DNA of 64,000 nucleotides from Bradyrhizobium algeriense (GCF_003062295.1 NZ_PYCN01000002.1:372001-436000), one strand, 5' to 3'; positions 34,295 through 42,840 are shown, counted from the first letter of the stretch. Notes: generated by a model not told the origin, from the sequence alone. Translations and numbers: made by a program.

Positions 34295-35253
34295 TTCTTG
34301 ATCAGGCCGAGATCGGTCATGACGACCTTGTTCTCGTTGTCGATCTTGGCGAGGAATTGCGCATAGTCATTGGCATTGAGGAATGCCACGCGGGTTCCTT
34401 GCAGCTTCATCGCCTGGGCAAAACTCGGCTCCTTGGTCGCCTTGGCGCAGCTCTCCTCGAGCTTGGCGCGTACCGGCGCGGGTGTCCCTTTGGGGACGAA
34501 GATGCCGCGCGCCACTTCGTACACGATGTTCATGCCGAGATCCTTGAGCGTCGGCACGTCGGGTGCTTCCGGATCGCGCTTCTCGCTGGCGATCGCGATG
34601 TAGCGCAGCAGGCCGGCTTCGACCTTGCCTTTCTGCGTCAGATTGGAGTCGGTGAGGTTGATGTGGCCGCCAAGCAGCGCGTTCATCCGCGGGGCCAGGC
34701 CGTCGTAGGACACGAACTTGAATTTCACGCCGGCCGCCTTCTCGATCATCGCCGGGAAGATGTGGCTGGTCGAGCCGAGCGTGGCGCCCACCGTGATCTC
34801 GCCCGGCCGCTTCTTGGCGTCGTCGGCGAGCTCCTGCCAGTTCTTCCAAGGCGTTTTGGCACTTGCGGTCAGCACCGAGGGCGTCGCCGAGACCAGGCAA
34901 ATCGGCTCGAAGTCGGTGTATTTGACGTCACTGATGCCCGCGTAGAACGTCAGGTGAATGTAGTCGTGCACCGCGTAGACCGTATAGCCGTCGGGCGCCG
35001 CAGCCTTGGCCTCGCGCGCGCCGGTAGTGCCGGACGCACCGCCGACATTGGCGACAACCACCGGTTGGCCGATGTGCTTCTGGAGTTCGGCGGCGAACGG
35101 CCGGAAGATATTGTCGGTGTCACCGCCCGCGGCCCATGGCACGATCATCTTGATCGGGCGGTCGGGATATTGCGCCATCGCCGGCGCCGATAAGGCGGCC
35201 AGCACGCCGACCAGCGCGGCTGCGCCGACCATCGTCACGAATGTCCTTGCCAT
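34291..35253 (-). CDS. Tripartite tricarboxylate transporter periplasmic binding protein (TctC/Bug family)
   Basis: 320 residues from the ATG at 35253, placed by a GAGAGGAC ribosome-binding site and the signal peptide MARTFVTMVGAAALVG cut after APAMA. The mature start YPDRPIKMIVPWAAGGDTD is the standard Bug-family opening, followed by GGASGTTGAREAKAAAPDGYT. The protein captures a carboxylic acid in the periplasm and hands it to TctA/TctB. It is the first gene of the operon. Confidence 0.93.
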   Translation of the reverse strand: MARTFVTMVGAAALVGVLAALSAPAMAQYPDRPIKMIVPWAAGGDTDNIFRPFAAELQKHIGQPVVVANVGGASGTTGAREAKAAAPDGYTVYAVHDYIHLTFYAGISDVKYTDFEPICLVSATPSVLTASAKTPWKNWQELADDAKKRPGEITVGATLGSTSHIFPAMIEKAAGVKFKFVSYDGLAPRMNALLGGHINLTDSNLTQKGKVEAGLLRYIAIASEKRDPEAPDVPTLKDLGMNIVYEVARGIFVPKGTPAPVRAKLEESCAKATKEPSFAQAMKLQGTRVAFLNANDYAQFLAKIDNENKVVMTDLGLIKK

Positions 35254-35536
35254 CCGTCCTCTCCCTGGTCGTTTCGTGGGCCATTCAGGCTCTCTGTCGG
35301 GACAATAACAGCCGATCCCCGCAGGGGAAAGCCCTGCGGCGGCTCGCATGCTCGCTACGGCCAGCTGGTGATGGACATGCTGTGCCGTTCTGAGTCTTTG
35401 TCCAGAGCTCCCACACTCCATCGCAAACCTAGGCACGATGACATGTATCAACGCGGGCCCTCGCCAGCTCCCATGGCGAGGACCGTGGTCGTTTTTGAAT
35501 GGTGCATCGCGAAAATGCTATTCGCGCGGTCCGATG

Positions 35537-35817
35537 TCAGCTCGAACGACGACGCACATGGCTCTTGTCGATGAGCTGGGCGTTGGCGCTGAAGTTGCGA
35601 TTGTCCGTGCAATAAGCCGTCCGGCCCGAAGCCGCAGCCTGGCACAGCGCGTTGGTCGTGAAGATTCACTCGCCCGACCCGCCGCGGAAGTCGCCGCCCT
35701 GAATGCAATAAGGGTAATTCTTCGCAGAAGCCGCGCTAAGGCCGGTCGCGCTAAGGCCGGTGAAGAAGACAACTGCCGATGTGACGAGGACAATAAGTAC
35801 TATACGCCGTTACGCAT
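35537..35817 (-). pseudogene. Broken DUF3551-type small secreted protein gene
   Basis: A good ribosome-binding site (AGGAGAG) precedes an ATG at 35817, but that frame stops after five codons. Shifting by two bases restores RRIVLIVLVTSAVVFF, a signal-peptide-like stretch, then YPYCIQGGDF, an in-frame TGA at 35668-35666, and then IFTTNALCQAAASGRTAYC to a stop at 35537. The pattern matches the small Cys-containing secreted DUF3551 proteins common in Bradyrhizobium, with the TGA where a Cys is expected. A 15-base tandem duplication (GCGCTAAGGCCGGT plus one base) lies in the signal-peptide part. Two lesions argue for a pseudogene; sequencing error is less likely. Confidence 0.72.
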
Positions 35818-36008
35818 GTTTCTCTCCTGCGCTAACAGGGCATTCGTAGGTCCGGGCTCAGTTTGGCTGCGTGAGGTATTTCACATTGCCAAGGTCACTG
35901 TTGGCGCCAGCACTTGTGGCGGAAGCCGTGGTCGATTTTAAAATCGTTGGCAGGATGCTGCGCTACTCGGGTTTCGCGGGCGTGCGTCGATGCGCAACCC
36001 TTCGCCTC

Positions 36009-36034
36009 GGAACGTTTCCCCGCCCCTCCCCGTT
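36009..36034 (+). promoter_or_regulatory. EcfG-type general stress promoter
   Basis: GGAAC, 17 bases, then CGTT: an exact match to the GGAAC-N16/17-CGTT consensus for the alphaproteobacterial general stress sigma factor EcfG. It ends 30 bases before the PRC-barrel gene start. Confidence 0.75.
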
Positions 36035-36064
36035 TTTCATCCATCAACCTCGACGGAGGGAACC

Positions 36065-36424
36065 ATGACCCTGGAAGCAAACGAAACCGGCAACCTGATC
36101 GGCAGCGACAAGGTCGAGGGAACTGCGGTCTATGGCGCCGATCGCAACAAGATCGGTTCGATCGAGCGCGTCATGATCGACAAGAAGAGCGGCAGGGTGT
36201 CCTACGCCGTGCTCTCTTTCGGCGGCTTTCTCGGCATCGGCGACAACCATTATCCGCTGCCCTGGCAATCGCTGAAATACGATACCTCGCTCGGCGGCTA
36301 CGTCACCGGCGTGACGGAAGCGCAGCTGAAGGACGCACCGCATTACCGCAACGACAACACCTGGAACTGGAGCGACCCGACCAGGGCCCGCGCCGTCAAC
36401 GACTATTACGGCATCGCGATCTGA
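36065..36424 (+). CDS. PRC-barrel domain protein
   Basis: 119 residues from the ATG at 36065, preceded by GACGGAGGG. Residues about 10-85 form a PRC-barrel (LIGSDKVEGTAVYGADRNKIGSIERVMID, VSYAVLSFGGFLGIGDNHYPLPW). The C-terminal tail is rich in N, D and Y (HYRNDNTWNWSD). Small PRC-barrel proteins in this group are often stress induced, and an exact EcfG-type promoter lies directly upstream. Molecular role is unknown. There is no signal peptide, so it should be cytoplasmic. Confidence 0.88.
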   Translation: MTLEANETGNLIGSDKVEGTAVYGADRNKIGSIERVMIDKKSGRVSYAVLSFGGFLGIGDNHYPLPWQSLKYDTSLGGYVTGVTEAQLKDAPHYRNDNTWNWSDPTRARAVNDYYGIAI

Positions 36425-36509
36425 TCGCGGTCACACCTTGACTTGGACTTGCGAAGGGCCGCCTCGATAGCGGCCTTCTGCGAACACAGATGCGTGTGCC
36501 TGCCAGCAG

Positions 36510-36534
36510 AGAACTATTCCGGCTGCATTGCGTT
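36510..36534 (+). promoter_or_regulatory. EcfG-like promoter before the small membrane peptide
   Basis: AGAAC, 16 bases, CGTT: one mismatch in the -35 element from the EcfG consensus. It ends 22 bases before the ATG at 36557. Confidence 0.5.
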
Positions 36535-36556
36535 GGGGTCTGCGGGAGCCAGAGCA

Positions 36557-36637
36557 ATGGGAAAATTCTTCTTGATCATTATCGCCATCAGCGTCGCCGT
36601 TTTGCTGGCGATGAGCGCGTATGTCATCAGCCTGTGA
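36557..36637 (+). CDS. Tiny single-span membrane peptide
   Basis: 26 residues, MGKFFLIIIAISVAVLLAM plus seven more: one hydrophobic helix after a single lysine. A GGGAG motif lies about nine bases upstream of the ATG and an EcfG-like promoter just before that. It is too short to judge by composition, but the match of start, ribosome-binding site and promoter makes it a fair candidate for a stress-induced membrane peptide. Confidence 0.42.
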   Translation: MGKFFLIIIAISVAVLLAMSAYVISL

Positions 36638-37612
36638 CGGCGATGCGCCCCGCGAGATCAAAATGGCGCGGTCGCGTCTCCTCACCAAGGTCGCTCAAAA
36701 AAGGCAGGCTCCAGCGCCTCTCGGGGGGAAGATAGCGCCGAAGCCTGACAAGGTTACCGTGTGTCTAGCGACACCATTGCATAATTTTCCCGATCTAGAA
36801 TCGTTCCTGCCTTGACGTCACTTCCTCATGGTTCCGACAGGAGAAGTGGCGGCGGTCCACGGCGCCCGCAGTTCCCGCGCCTTGCGTGCTGGCGTTCTTC
36901 GTCGCGGCTCCGCCGGTCGTCGTGCTGTTGTTCATATCGTCGCCGGCGGTCGCCTTCGAAGCCGGTCCGCCGGCCTGCGAACTGCATACGCTCCTGCATC
37001 CCTCGTAAGGCGGGTGCGCCACGAACGCACGCAAGCGCAGTCCCTGCTAGATGACATGTTGCGAATCGTCACGGACGATGCAACGGGCGCGGCAGTGTCG
37101 GGTGTGCAAGTTTGTCGCATGACGGTATTGCCTGAGTGCGCACAATGGCGCTCAAACAAGCGGCGCTCAAACGCCTCCGCCAGAACTTCGGTCGGCAGCC
37201 ATGTCCACCCAATACGATTGGTTAACGAAGCTGCCGGCGGCGACGGGGATCGGTGGTCCTGGCATCCATTATTGGCGCCACGCGCCGAATCTCCTTCGAG
37301 TCCGAGCAAGTTTTCAGTTAACCATTAATTCCCCGACGACAGCGGCAAGACGAATTCGTCATCGTCTTAAGCCGTTAAAACCACTGCACGGAGCGCTGGC
37401 TGATCCCGAGTACCCGTGTAACCAGCGTGTGGCCTGCCACCAATGCACGGGGCCGAGGGTACTCGGCGGCCCGGCATTCCCTGCGCCCTCTTTCTTTTTT
37501 GATGGAACCGGTTAGCATGACCCGGGTGAAATGAGCTGCGGCAACGCGAACACACACCCGTTGTCATTCGTCCGCGCCGGGCAGGCGATCGAGTACTCCA
37601 GAGACAACAGTG
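36638..37612. other. Long intergenic region without a convincing gene
   Basis: Nearly 1 kb. A frame at about 36886-37008 reads like a short signal peptide (LAFFVAAPP, then LLFISSPAVAFEA) but has only a GTG start, no ribosome-binding site and stops at once; it may be a gene remnant. A 166-codon frame at 36828-37328 is Arg/Ala/Ser-rich with no start signals and looks non-coding. GACGAATTCGTC at 37349-37360 is a perfect 12-bp palindrome of unknown meaning. The region may be worn-down former coding DNA. Confidence 0.4.
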
Positions 37613-38038
37613 ATGGACACGACAGGGCGCGGCGTACTGGATACCCCGCAAGTGCGGCGTATGACCATCTCTTGTGGGGCAGCGCTTCTCCTCCTCGCGA
37701 TCCTCATCCCGGCCTCGCCTGCGTTCGCCGAGCCGTGCAGCAGGCCGGCAGCACGCTCCAAGATCGTCGAGACGCTCCCGCTCGCCTCGGAGCAGCGGCC
37801 GGTCAATATCACATTCCGCACCCACGCCGACGGTGTGAAACTGTCGCTCGGCCTGAAGTCGAAATATCCCGACGATATGACCATCATTCTGCAGCATGAC
37901 TTCGAGCAGTTGAACATCAAGGAAGATCGCTTCGAGGTCTTGCTGCGACTCATGGGGGCGAGGGAACGCCTCTCGGTGCCCTTCACCGCGATCAAGGCAT
38001 TTTGGGACAAGTCCGACTTAAAGTGCTCGGACAGTTAA
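37613..38038 (+). CDS. Exported SspB-domain protein (ClpXP-adaptor fold outside the cytoplasm)
   Basis: 141 residues from the ATG at 37613 (GTG at 37610 and ATG at 37661 also possible). Residues about 18-39 form a signal peptide ending PASPAFA. Residues about 62-133 match the alphaproteobacterial SspB fold: ITFRTHADGVKLS, LKSKYPDDMTIILQHDF, ERLSVPFTAIKAF. Normal SspB is cytoplasmic and hands ssrA-tagged proteins to ClpXP. This one has an export signal, lacks the acidic ClpX-binding tail, and has cysteines at 42 and 138 that could form a disulfide after export. The role is unknown; it could bind peptides in the periplasm. Confidence 0.75.
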   Translation: MDTTGRGVLDTPQVRRMTISCGAALLLLAILIPASPAFAEPCSRPAARSKIVETLPLASEQRPVNITFRTHADGVKLSLGLKSKYPDDMTIILQHDFEQLNIKEDRFEVLLRLMGARERLSVPFTAIKAFWDKSDLKCSDS

Positions 38039-38110
38039 AACCTTTCTTGTCTTGCAATGAGATAAAGTGGTGACCGCTTCCCGCCATCTCCTGCCTGGGA
38101 GAAAAGCCAC

Positions 38111-38851
38111 ATGTGCCACCTCTGCGATGCCCGAGAAGCCGTTACTGCACAGGCCACATCACGTCGCCGCTTTCTCGGCCTGACGGGCGGTATCGCCGCC
38201 GGGCTCGCTTTTTCGTCCGCCGCGTGGGCCAAGGATAAAAAGCCGCCGCCCAAGCCGCAAAACGTGGTCTCGCCGGATGAGGCACTCGACCGGCTGATGA
38301 AGGGCAACGCCCGTTATGTCGAAGGCATCTCACGCCGGCACGATTTCAAGCACGAGCGCGAGGCGCTGGCGGGCGGGCAAAATCCCTACGCCGCCATCTT
38401 GAGCTGCGCGGATTCCCGTATTGCTCCCGAATACGCGTTCGACAGCGGTCGCGGCGATCTGTTCGTCTGCCGCGTCGCCGGCAATTTCGCCAATGACGAC
38501 TCCGTGGCGAGCCTGGAGTATTCGGTCGCCGTCCTCAACACCCCGTTGTTCGTGGTGCTCGGCCACGAAAGCTGCGGCGCGGTGGATGCGACGATCAAGT
38601 CGCTGAAGGACAACACTACCTTGCCCGGTCACCTGCCATCGCTGGTAGCGGCGCTGGCACCAGCGGTGAAGGCCGTTGCAGATCAGCTGGGCGACAAGCT
38701 CGTGAACGCCACTCGGCGAAACGTCAGTGATAACGTCGCCAAGCTCAAGGCCGCGGCGCCGATTCTCAGTGAGGCGGTCGGGCAAGGCAAGTTGAAAATA
38801 GTCGGCGGCATCTATCGGCTCGGTGACGGCAGGGTCGAATTGCTGTCGTAG
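38111..38851 (+). CDS. Beta-carbonic anhydrase with Tat signal
   Basis: 246 residues. The N-terminus has a twin-arginine signal (SRRRFLGLTGG, then a hydrophobic core and AWA), so the folded Zn enzyme is exported. The active site is complete: C99, D101 and R103 in SCADSR, and H152 and C155 in GHESCGAVD. It interconverts CO2 and bicarbonate, here in the periplasm. It begins 72 bases after the SspB-like gene with a GGGAGAAAAG ribosome-binding site, so the two may be one transcript. The C-terminal part IVGGIYRLGDGRVELL fits the family. Confidence 0.93.
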   Translation: MCHLCDAREAVTAQATSRRRFLGLTGGIAAGLAFSSAAWAKDKKPPPKPQNVVSPDEALDRLMKGNARYVEGISRRHDFKHEREALAGGQNPYAAILSCADSRIAPEYAFDSGRGDLFVCRVAGNFANDDSVASLEYSVAVLNTPLFVVLGHESCGAVDATIKSLKDNTTLPGHLPSLVAALAPAVKAVADQLGDKLVNATRRNVSDNVAKLKAAAPILSEAVGQGKLKIVGGIYRLGDGRVELLS

Positions 38852-38863
38852 CCGGACGAGCGT

Positions 38864-39676
38864 TCACTCCGGCGTCGCCCGCCGGATCAGGGCGCAGAGC
38901 CCGGTCATGCGCGCGATCGGATGTTCGACGAACAGTCGGCAGGAAGCGAGCGCCCCCTTCAGCGTATCCGGCGGCGTGGCAGGTTTCAGTTGCGACGCGA
39001 GAACCGCGCCATGCGCATACCCAAGCGCGCGAGTCGAAACCGTCAGCGCATTCAGCCGACCTTGACGCTGCAGCGGCGCCAGCATGGTTCGCACCAGCGC
39101 CAGGTAGGCCGGCCAGTAAGCGAGGTGCCGGTACATGCTCGCGATCAGTTGCGGCTCGGTGTCTTCGCCGAAGCAATTCAATTCACCAACCAGCGCCGCC
39201 ACTTCGGGATCGAGCGCATCCATCGGCGGCAATTCCGGGATTTTGGCGCCGGACGGTTTTGGCGCGGTATCGGCAGCCGTCACGCTATCGGCCGGGCGCG
39301 GCTCGTAATGTGCCAGCAGCGCCGAGAGCACGACGAGTGCGAGCGCGTTGGTATATTGATAGCTGTCGAGCACGTCACGAATGAGCGCGCGTTCGGCCTC
39401 GTCCACGCCGGCGGCAGCTAAGGTATCTGTGGAGAAGCCGGGCCAGTCAGGCAGCGCGATCGTCTGCCTGACGGCTTCGGCATGCAATGGGGCGTCGCCG
39501 AGATAAAGCGGACGGACGGTGGACCACGTCCATTCCAGCGCACCGGGCATGGTCGCAAGGTTGCGCCAGATCAGGTTGACCACGCTGGTGCCGAGAACCT
39601 TTCGAATGTCGGCATAGATGTCGGCGATTTCACCTCTCGCTTCGGATTCGAGAACCGACGGAACGCTCTCAGCCAT
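38864..39676 (-). CDS. DehI-family (group I 2-haloacid dehalogenase-like) protein
   Basis: 270 residues from the ATG at 39676; an upstream in-frame start adds 14. The opening ESEARGEIADIYADIRKVLG and VVNLIWRNLATMPGALEWTW match the DehI (halocarboxylic acid dehalogenase) family, an all-helical fold built from a repeated unit; the second unit begins near LDPEVAALVGELNCFG. True DehI enzymes hydrolyse D- and L-2-haloacids. I could not verify the catalytic Asp, so this may be a relative with another function. It is convergent with the carbonic anhydrase gene. Confidence 0.75.
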   Translation of the reverse strand: MAESVPSVLESEARGEIADIYADIRKVLGTSVVNLIWRNLATMPGALEWTWSTVRPLYLGDAPLHAEAVRQTIALPDWPGFSTDTLAAAGVDEAERALIRDVLDSYQYTNALALVVLSALLAHYEPRPADSVTAADTAPKPSGAKIPELPPMDALDPEVAALVGELNCFGEDTEPQLIASMYRHLAYWPAYLALVRTMLAPLQRQGRLNALTVSTRALGYAHGAVLASQLKPATPPDTLKGALASCRLFVEHPIARMTGLCALIRRATPE

Positions 39677-39821
39677 CACACCCACCCGTCCCGGCGCGCT
39701 TCGCGCCGTGCCCACCATCTCTCAAAATCATTTATGCTGAATGGTAGGCACGCGGAGCCTTTCATCGGGCGCGCATTCGCGCGACCCGTTGGCTTTGCCC
39801 ACCCTACAAATCTAGGAGGCG

Positions 39822-40607
39822 TCACCCGAACTTCGCTTCCACCGTGCCCAACCCGTCGAGCTCCATCTTCACGCTGTCGCCCGCATCGAGCCAGACGGTT
39901 TTCACGAGACTGCCTGTGAGCACGATCTGCCCGGCATGCAGTCCCTTGCCCTCTTCGGCGAGATGATTGGCGAGCCAGGCCAGTGCGTTGTGGGGATGGC
40001 CGAGCACGTCGGCGCCGGTGCCGCGCCCGGCTTCCTTGCCGTTGACGATGGCGCGGCCCTTGACCGTGAGCAGGTCCGGCGCCCTGGTGCGCACCACCGC
40101 CTTGCCGAGCACGCAGCCGGCGGCGAAGAAATCATCGGCGACCAGCGTCGGCGCGCCCATCGCCTCCCATTTGACGTAGCGGTCGTCGACGATCTCGATC
40201 GCGGGATGGTAGGCCTCGATCGCCTCCATCATCCACTCCGCGGTGAACGGGGCCTCCGACGGCGCAAGATTGCGTGCGAGCCGCACCGCGATCTCGCATT
40301 CGACGCCGACACGGACATAGTCGCCATAGCGCAGCTTGGCGCCGCTGACGTGAACGCCCTTGGCAAACACGCCACCGGCGCAGGGATGGGGGATGTCGAG
40401 ATATTGCTGCATCACCGCGCTGGTGCAGCCGATCTTGTAACCGACCAGACTGCCGGTCTGCGGCAGCAGCAGGTCGTGGACCGCGCGTTGAATGCGATAG
40501 CCTTCCGCCTCATCGCCTGGCACGAGCTCAGCGGTAAGCGAGGCCAGCGGCGTGCGATTGCGGCGGGCAGTAGCGATGATCTGTGCGGCCGCAAGAATGT
40601 TGTCCAT
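39822..40607 (-). CDS. 2-keto-4-pentenoate hydratase-family protein
   Basis: 261 residues of the FAH-like hydratase fold: GYKIGCTSAVMQQYLDIPHP near 55, VGVECEIAVRLARNL near 100 (metal Glu), HPAIEIVDDRYVKWEAMG, HPHNALAWLANHLAEEGKGL and a C-terminal GQIVLTGSLVKTVWLDAGD. Enzymes of this type hydrate 2-hydroxy-dienoates from aromatic meta cleavage. It is only distantly similar to hpaH in this window and has no pathway partners beside it, so the substrate is unknown. Confidence 0.85.
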   Translation of the reverse strand: MDNILAAAQIIATARRNRTPLASLTAELVPGDEAEGYRIQRAVHDLLLPQTGSLVGYKIGCTSAVMQQYLDIPHPCAGGVFAKGVHVSGAKLRYGDYVRVGVECEIAVRLARNLAPSEAPFTAEWMMEAIEAYHPAIEIVDDRYVKWEAMGAPTLVADDFFAAGCVLGKAVVRTRAPDLLTVKGRAIVNGKEAGRGTGADVLGHPHNALAWLANHLAEEGKGLHAGQIVLTGSLVKTVWLDAGDSVKMELDGLGTVEAKFG

Positions 40608-40675
40608 CAGCGGCAGCTTTCTGTTGCAAGGCGCAGCGCTGGCCGCACATGGCGGTCAGCGCCCGTCAATGTGAC

Positions 40676-41041
40676 CTACTCGTCCCGGTAAACCTTCTCG
40701 CGCTTCTCGTGGCGTTCCTGCGCTTCCACCGACAGCGTTGCAATCGGACGGGCCTCCAGCCGCTTGAGCGAGATCGGCTCGCCGGTCTCCTCGCAATAGC
40801 CGTAGGTGTTGTCCTCAATGCGTTGCAGCGCGGCGTCGATCTTGGAGATCAATTTGCGCTGGCGGTCGCGGGCGCGCAGTTCGATGGCGCGATCGGTTTC
40901 GGAAGAGGCGCGATCAGCCAGATCGGGATGATTGACGTTCTCTTCCTGGAGGGTCTGCAGGGTAATCTTTGATTCCCTCAGTATCTCGTCCTTCCACGCC
41001 AGCAGCTTGGCGCGAAAATAATCGCGCTGGCGGTCGTTCAT
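40676..41041 (-). CDS. dksA: RNA polymerase-binding transcription factor DksA
   Basis: 121 residues from the ATG at 41041 (MNDRQRDYFRAKLLAWKDEIL). It has the DksA coiled coil with the conserved LADRASSETDRAIELRARDRQ tip region and a degenerate zinc finger: one Cys remains in YGYCEETGEPI, and the other positions are not Cys. The family regulates rRNA and amino-acid promoters with ppGpp. In-frame codons upstream (LEKLKNYRPSEKEPF) look conserved-like and could be translated from a TTG at 41086, so the true start is uncertain. Confidence 0.92.
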   Translation of the reverse strand: MNDRQRDYFRAKLLAWKDEILRESKITLQTLQEENVNHPDLADRASSETDRAIELRARDRQRKLISKIDAALQRIEDNTYGYCEETGEPISLKRLEARPIATLSVEAQERHEKREKVYRDE

Positions 41042-41242
41042 GAAAGGCTCTTTTTCGGAGGGTCGATAATTCTTCAACTTTTCCAAGGCCAGCCCATCTT
41101 CACGTGCAAGGCGGGGCGGAAAATTGTCCGTCCGCGCCGGCCTTATATAGCGGCGGGTTGTGACAGACAATATCGTCCGTCCCCGTGGGAGTACCGCCCC
41201 CAAGGCCTTGCACAGGCAAAACTATCGGGGCGGCCCACTGCC

Positions 41243-41854
41243 TTAATATCCGACCGTAAAGCGCTGGCGGATATGAGCCGGGCGTTCGATCTCATCGGCG
41301 AGTGCAACTGCGAAATCCTCGAAGGAAATCGAGCTTTTGCCGTCGGCAGCGGTCAAAAGCTGGTCGGTCCCGATACGGAACTTGCCGGTTCGCTCACCGG
41401 CCACAAACAGGGCCGAGGGCGACAGGAAGGTCCAGCTGAGTTCCTTCTCGGCCCGGAGCAGGTCGAGGAAGGCCGCCCCCTTCTCGGCTTCCGCCTTGTA
41501 TACCACGGGAAAGCCAGGGGTGGTGACCAGCCGGACACCGGGGGCCACTTCGAGGCTGCCGGCGCCGCCGACGACGAGGTAGCGGGCGACCTTCGAATCC
41601 TTGGCGGCCCCGATCAGCTTGACCGGATCGCTGTCAAGAAAATGAACCGAGCTGATCGCGGCATCGTGGCCGGCCAGCAGCCGGGCAAGGCCGGCCTGGT
41701 CCATCACGTCGCCTTTGGTCCGCGTGACGCTGGGCCCGCTTGCGATCTTGTCGGGATGGCGGGCGATGGCGGTCACGCCGTGGCCGCGGCGGGCGAGTTC
41801 GGCAGTGATGCGCGAACCGGCATTGCCGGACGCGCCGATGACGGCGATTTTCAT
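41243..41854 (-). CDS. NAD(P)H-binding (NmrA/atypical SDR-like) oxidoreductase
   Basis: 203 residues with an N-terminal Rossmann motif IGASGNAGSRI and IARHPDKI for NADP(H) recognition, then the atypical-SDR pattern VVGGAGSLEV and WTFLSPSALF. Small proteins of this type include NmrA-like reductases and putative quinone reductases. It is divergent from an HxlR regulator 114 bases away, a common pair in which the regulator senses electrophiles or quinones. The pairing is the main clue to function. Confidence 0.87.
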   Translation of the reverse strand: MKIAVIGASGNAGSRITAELARRGHGVTAIARHPDKIASGPSVTRTKGDVMDQAGLARLLAGHDAAISSVHFLDSDPVKLIGAAKDSKVARYLVVGGAGSLEVAPGVRLVTTPGFPVVYKAEAEKGAAFLDLLRAEKELSWTFLSPSALFVAGERTGKFRIGTDQLLTAADGKSSISFEDFAVALADEIERPAHIRQRFTVGY

Positions 41855-41968
41855 GGAAGTCTCCCTTGCGATACGCGAATGTGGTATCCAATGGTGACTA
41901 GATAGCGAAGGGGATGTAAGTGTGAAGAGAGCACTTTTGGGTCACCTGATTACGCCGGAGTAACCGCC

Positions 41969-42358
41969 ATGAAAGCCGCCAATTCGAAGATCCCGAACGC
42001 CTATTCGGCCGATTGCCCGACGCGCCAGATTCTCGACCGCGTCGGCGACAAATGGGCGGTGTTAATCCTGCTTCTCGTGCGCGACGAGCCGATGCGTTTC
42101 AACGCGTTACGGCGGACGATTGAAGGCATCTCGCAGAAGATGCTGAGCCAGGTTCTCAAATCGCTCGAACGCGACGGACTGATCCGGCGGCGCGCGATCG
42201 CGACTGTGCCGGTCACGGTGGAGTATTCGATCACGCCGCTCGGCGCGACGCTCGCCGGCGCCGTCGATCCGTTGCGGGAGTGGGCGGAGAATAACCTGAA
42301 GGAGGTGTTGAACGCGCAGCGCCGTTACGACGCGGCGCGCAAGGATATCGCGGCGTAA
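41969..42358 (+). CDS. HxlR-family transcriptional regulator
   Basis: 129 residues with the HxlR pattern: DCPTRQILDRVGDKWAVLILL (Cys near the start of the winged helix), RFNALRRTIEGISQKMLSQVLKSLERDG and a wing ending VEYSITPLGATL. The single N-terminal Cys matches the redox-sensing Cys seen in members such as HypR and YodB. It probably controls the divergent NAD(P)H-binding reductase gene. The ATG follows a CGGAG ribosome-binding site. Confidence 0.9.
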   Translation: MKAANSKIPNAYSADCPTRQILDRVGDKWAVLILLLVRDEPMRFNALRRTIEGISQKMLSQVLKSLERDGLIRRRAIATVPVTVEYSITPLGATLAGAVDPLREWAENNLKEVLNAQRRYDAARKDIAA

Positions 42359-42361
42359 ATC

Positions 42362-42775
42362 TTAGAACTGCCCGGCCTTTGCCAGTTCGACTTCAACCCG
42401 CAGCTCGATCTCGGACAATACCGCGTCGAGGCCGGGATCGCCGGAGGAGGATTTCAGATTGGCCGCGGCATCGCGCAGCCGGTTCACGGTGGAAGCATCG
42501 AGATTGCCGGAGAGAAGCCCGATCTTGAGTTCGTCGAGCACGTCGAGCGCGCCCCTGCCCCGCGCCACCGAACGCTTGCGGCGCTCGGTCGGGTCCTCGA
42601 CGCCCTGCAGCGCGAGCAGCGCATCGATGTTGCCGGCGGCCTTGGGTGCTGCGGCCGAGCGCAACTCTTCGGGAGCAGCCGACGTCTCCGGCAGCGAGAA
42701 GCCGGTCGAACTGGTTCGCCGCGTGTGGGTCGCGGGCGATCCAAGCGTGGTGCCGTTCGGTCCGTAGATGCGCAT
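42362..42775 (-). CDS. fliX: Flagellar assembly regulator FliX
   Basis: 137 residues starting MRIYGPNGTTLGSP, the conserved FliX opening, with a central NIDALLALQGVEDPTERRKR and a helical C-terminus ELRVEVELAKAGQF. In Caulobacter FliX links assembly of the basal body to the sigma-54 activator FlbD. It is divergent from flgI as in Caulobacter, and a CtrA-like site lies in its promoter region. flbD itself is not in the window. Confidence 0.92.
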   Translation of the reverse strand: MRIYGPNGTTLGSPATHTRRTSSTGFSLPETSAAPEELRSAAAPKAAGNIDALLALQGVEDPTERRKRSVARGRGALDVLDELKIGLLSGNLDASTVNRLRDAAANLKSSSGDPGLDAVLSEIELRVEVELAKAGQF

Positions 42776-42818
42776 CGTGGTGATCTCGCCGTGAGAGTAG
42801 AGAGACCTTCGCCTTCTT

Positions 42819-42837
42819 ATGGTTAATGATGCGTAAA
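42819..42837 (-). promoter_or_regulatory. CtrA-like site upstream of fliX
   Basis: On the minus strand TTTA-N7-TTAACCAT: one mismatch from TTAA-N7-TTAA with a perfect TTAACCAT half. It lies about 45-60 bases upstream of the fliX start. CtrA control of fliX and flbD is established in Caulobacter; here it is inferred. Confidence 0.55.
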
Positions 42838-42840
42838 TGG

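Noticed and set aside
36828..37328. 166-codon frame in the long intergenic region
   Set aside because: Arg/Ser/Ala-rich, no ribosome-binding site and no recognisable motif.
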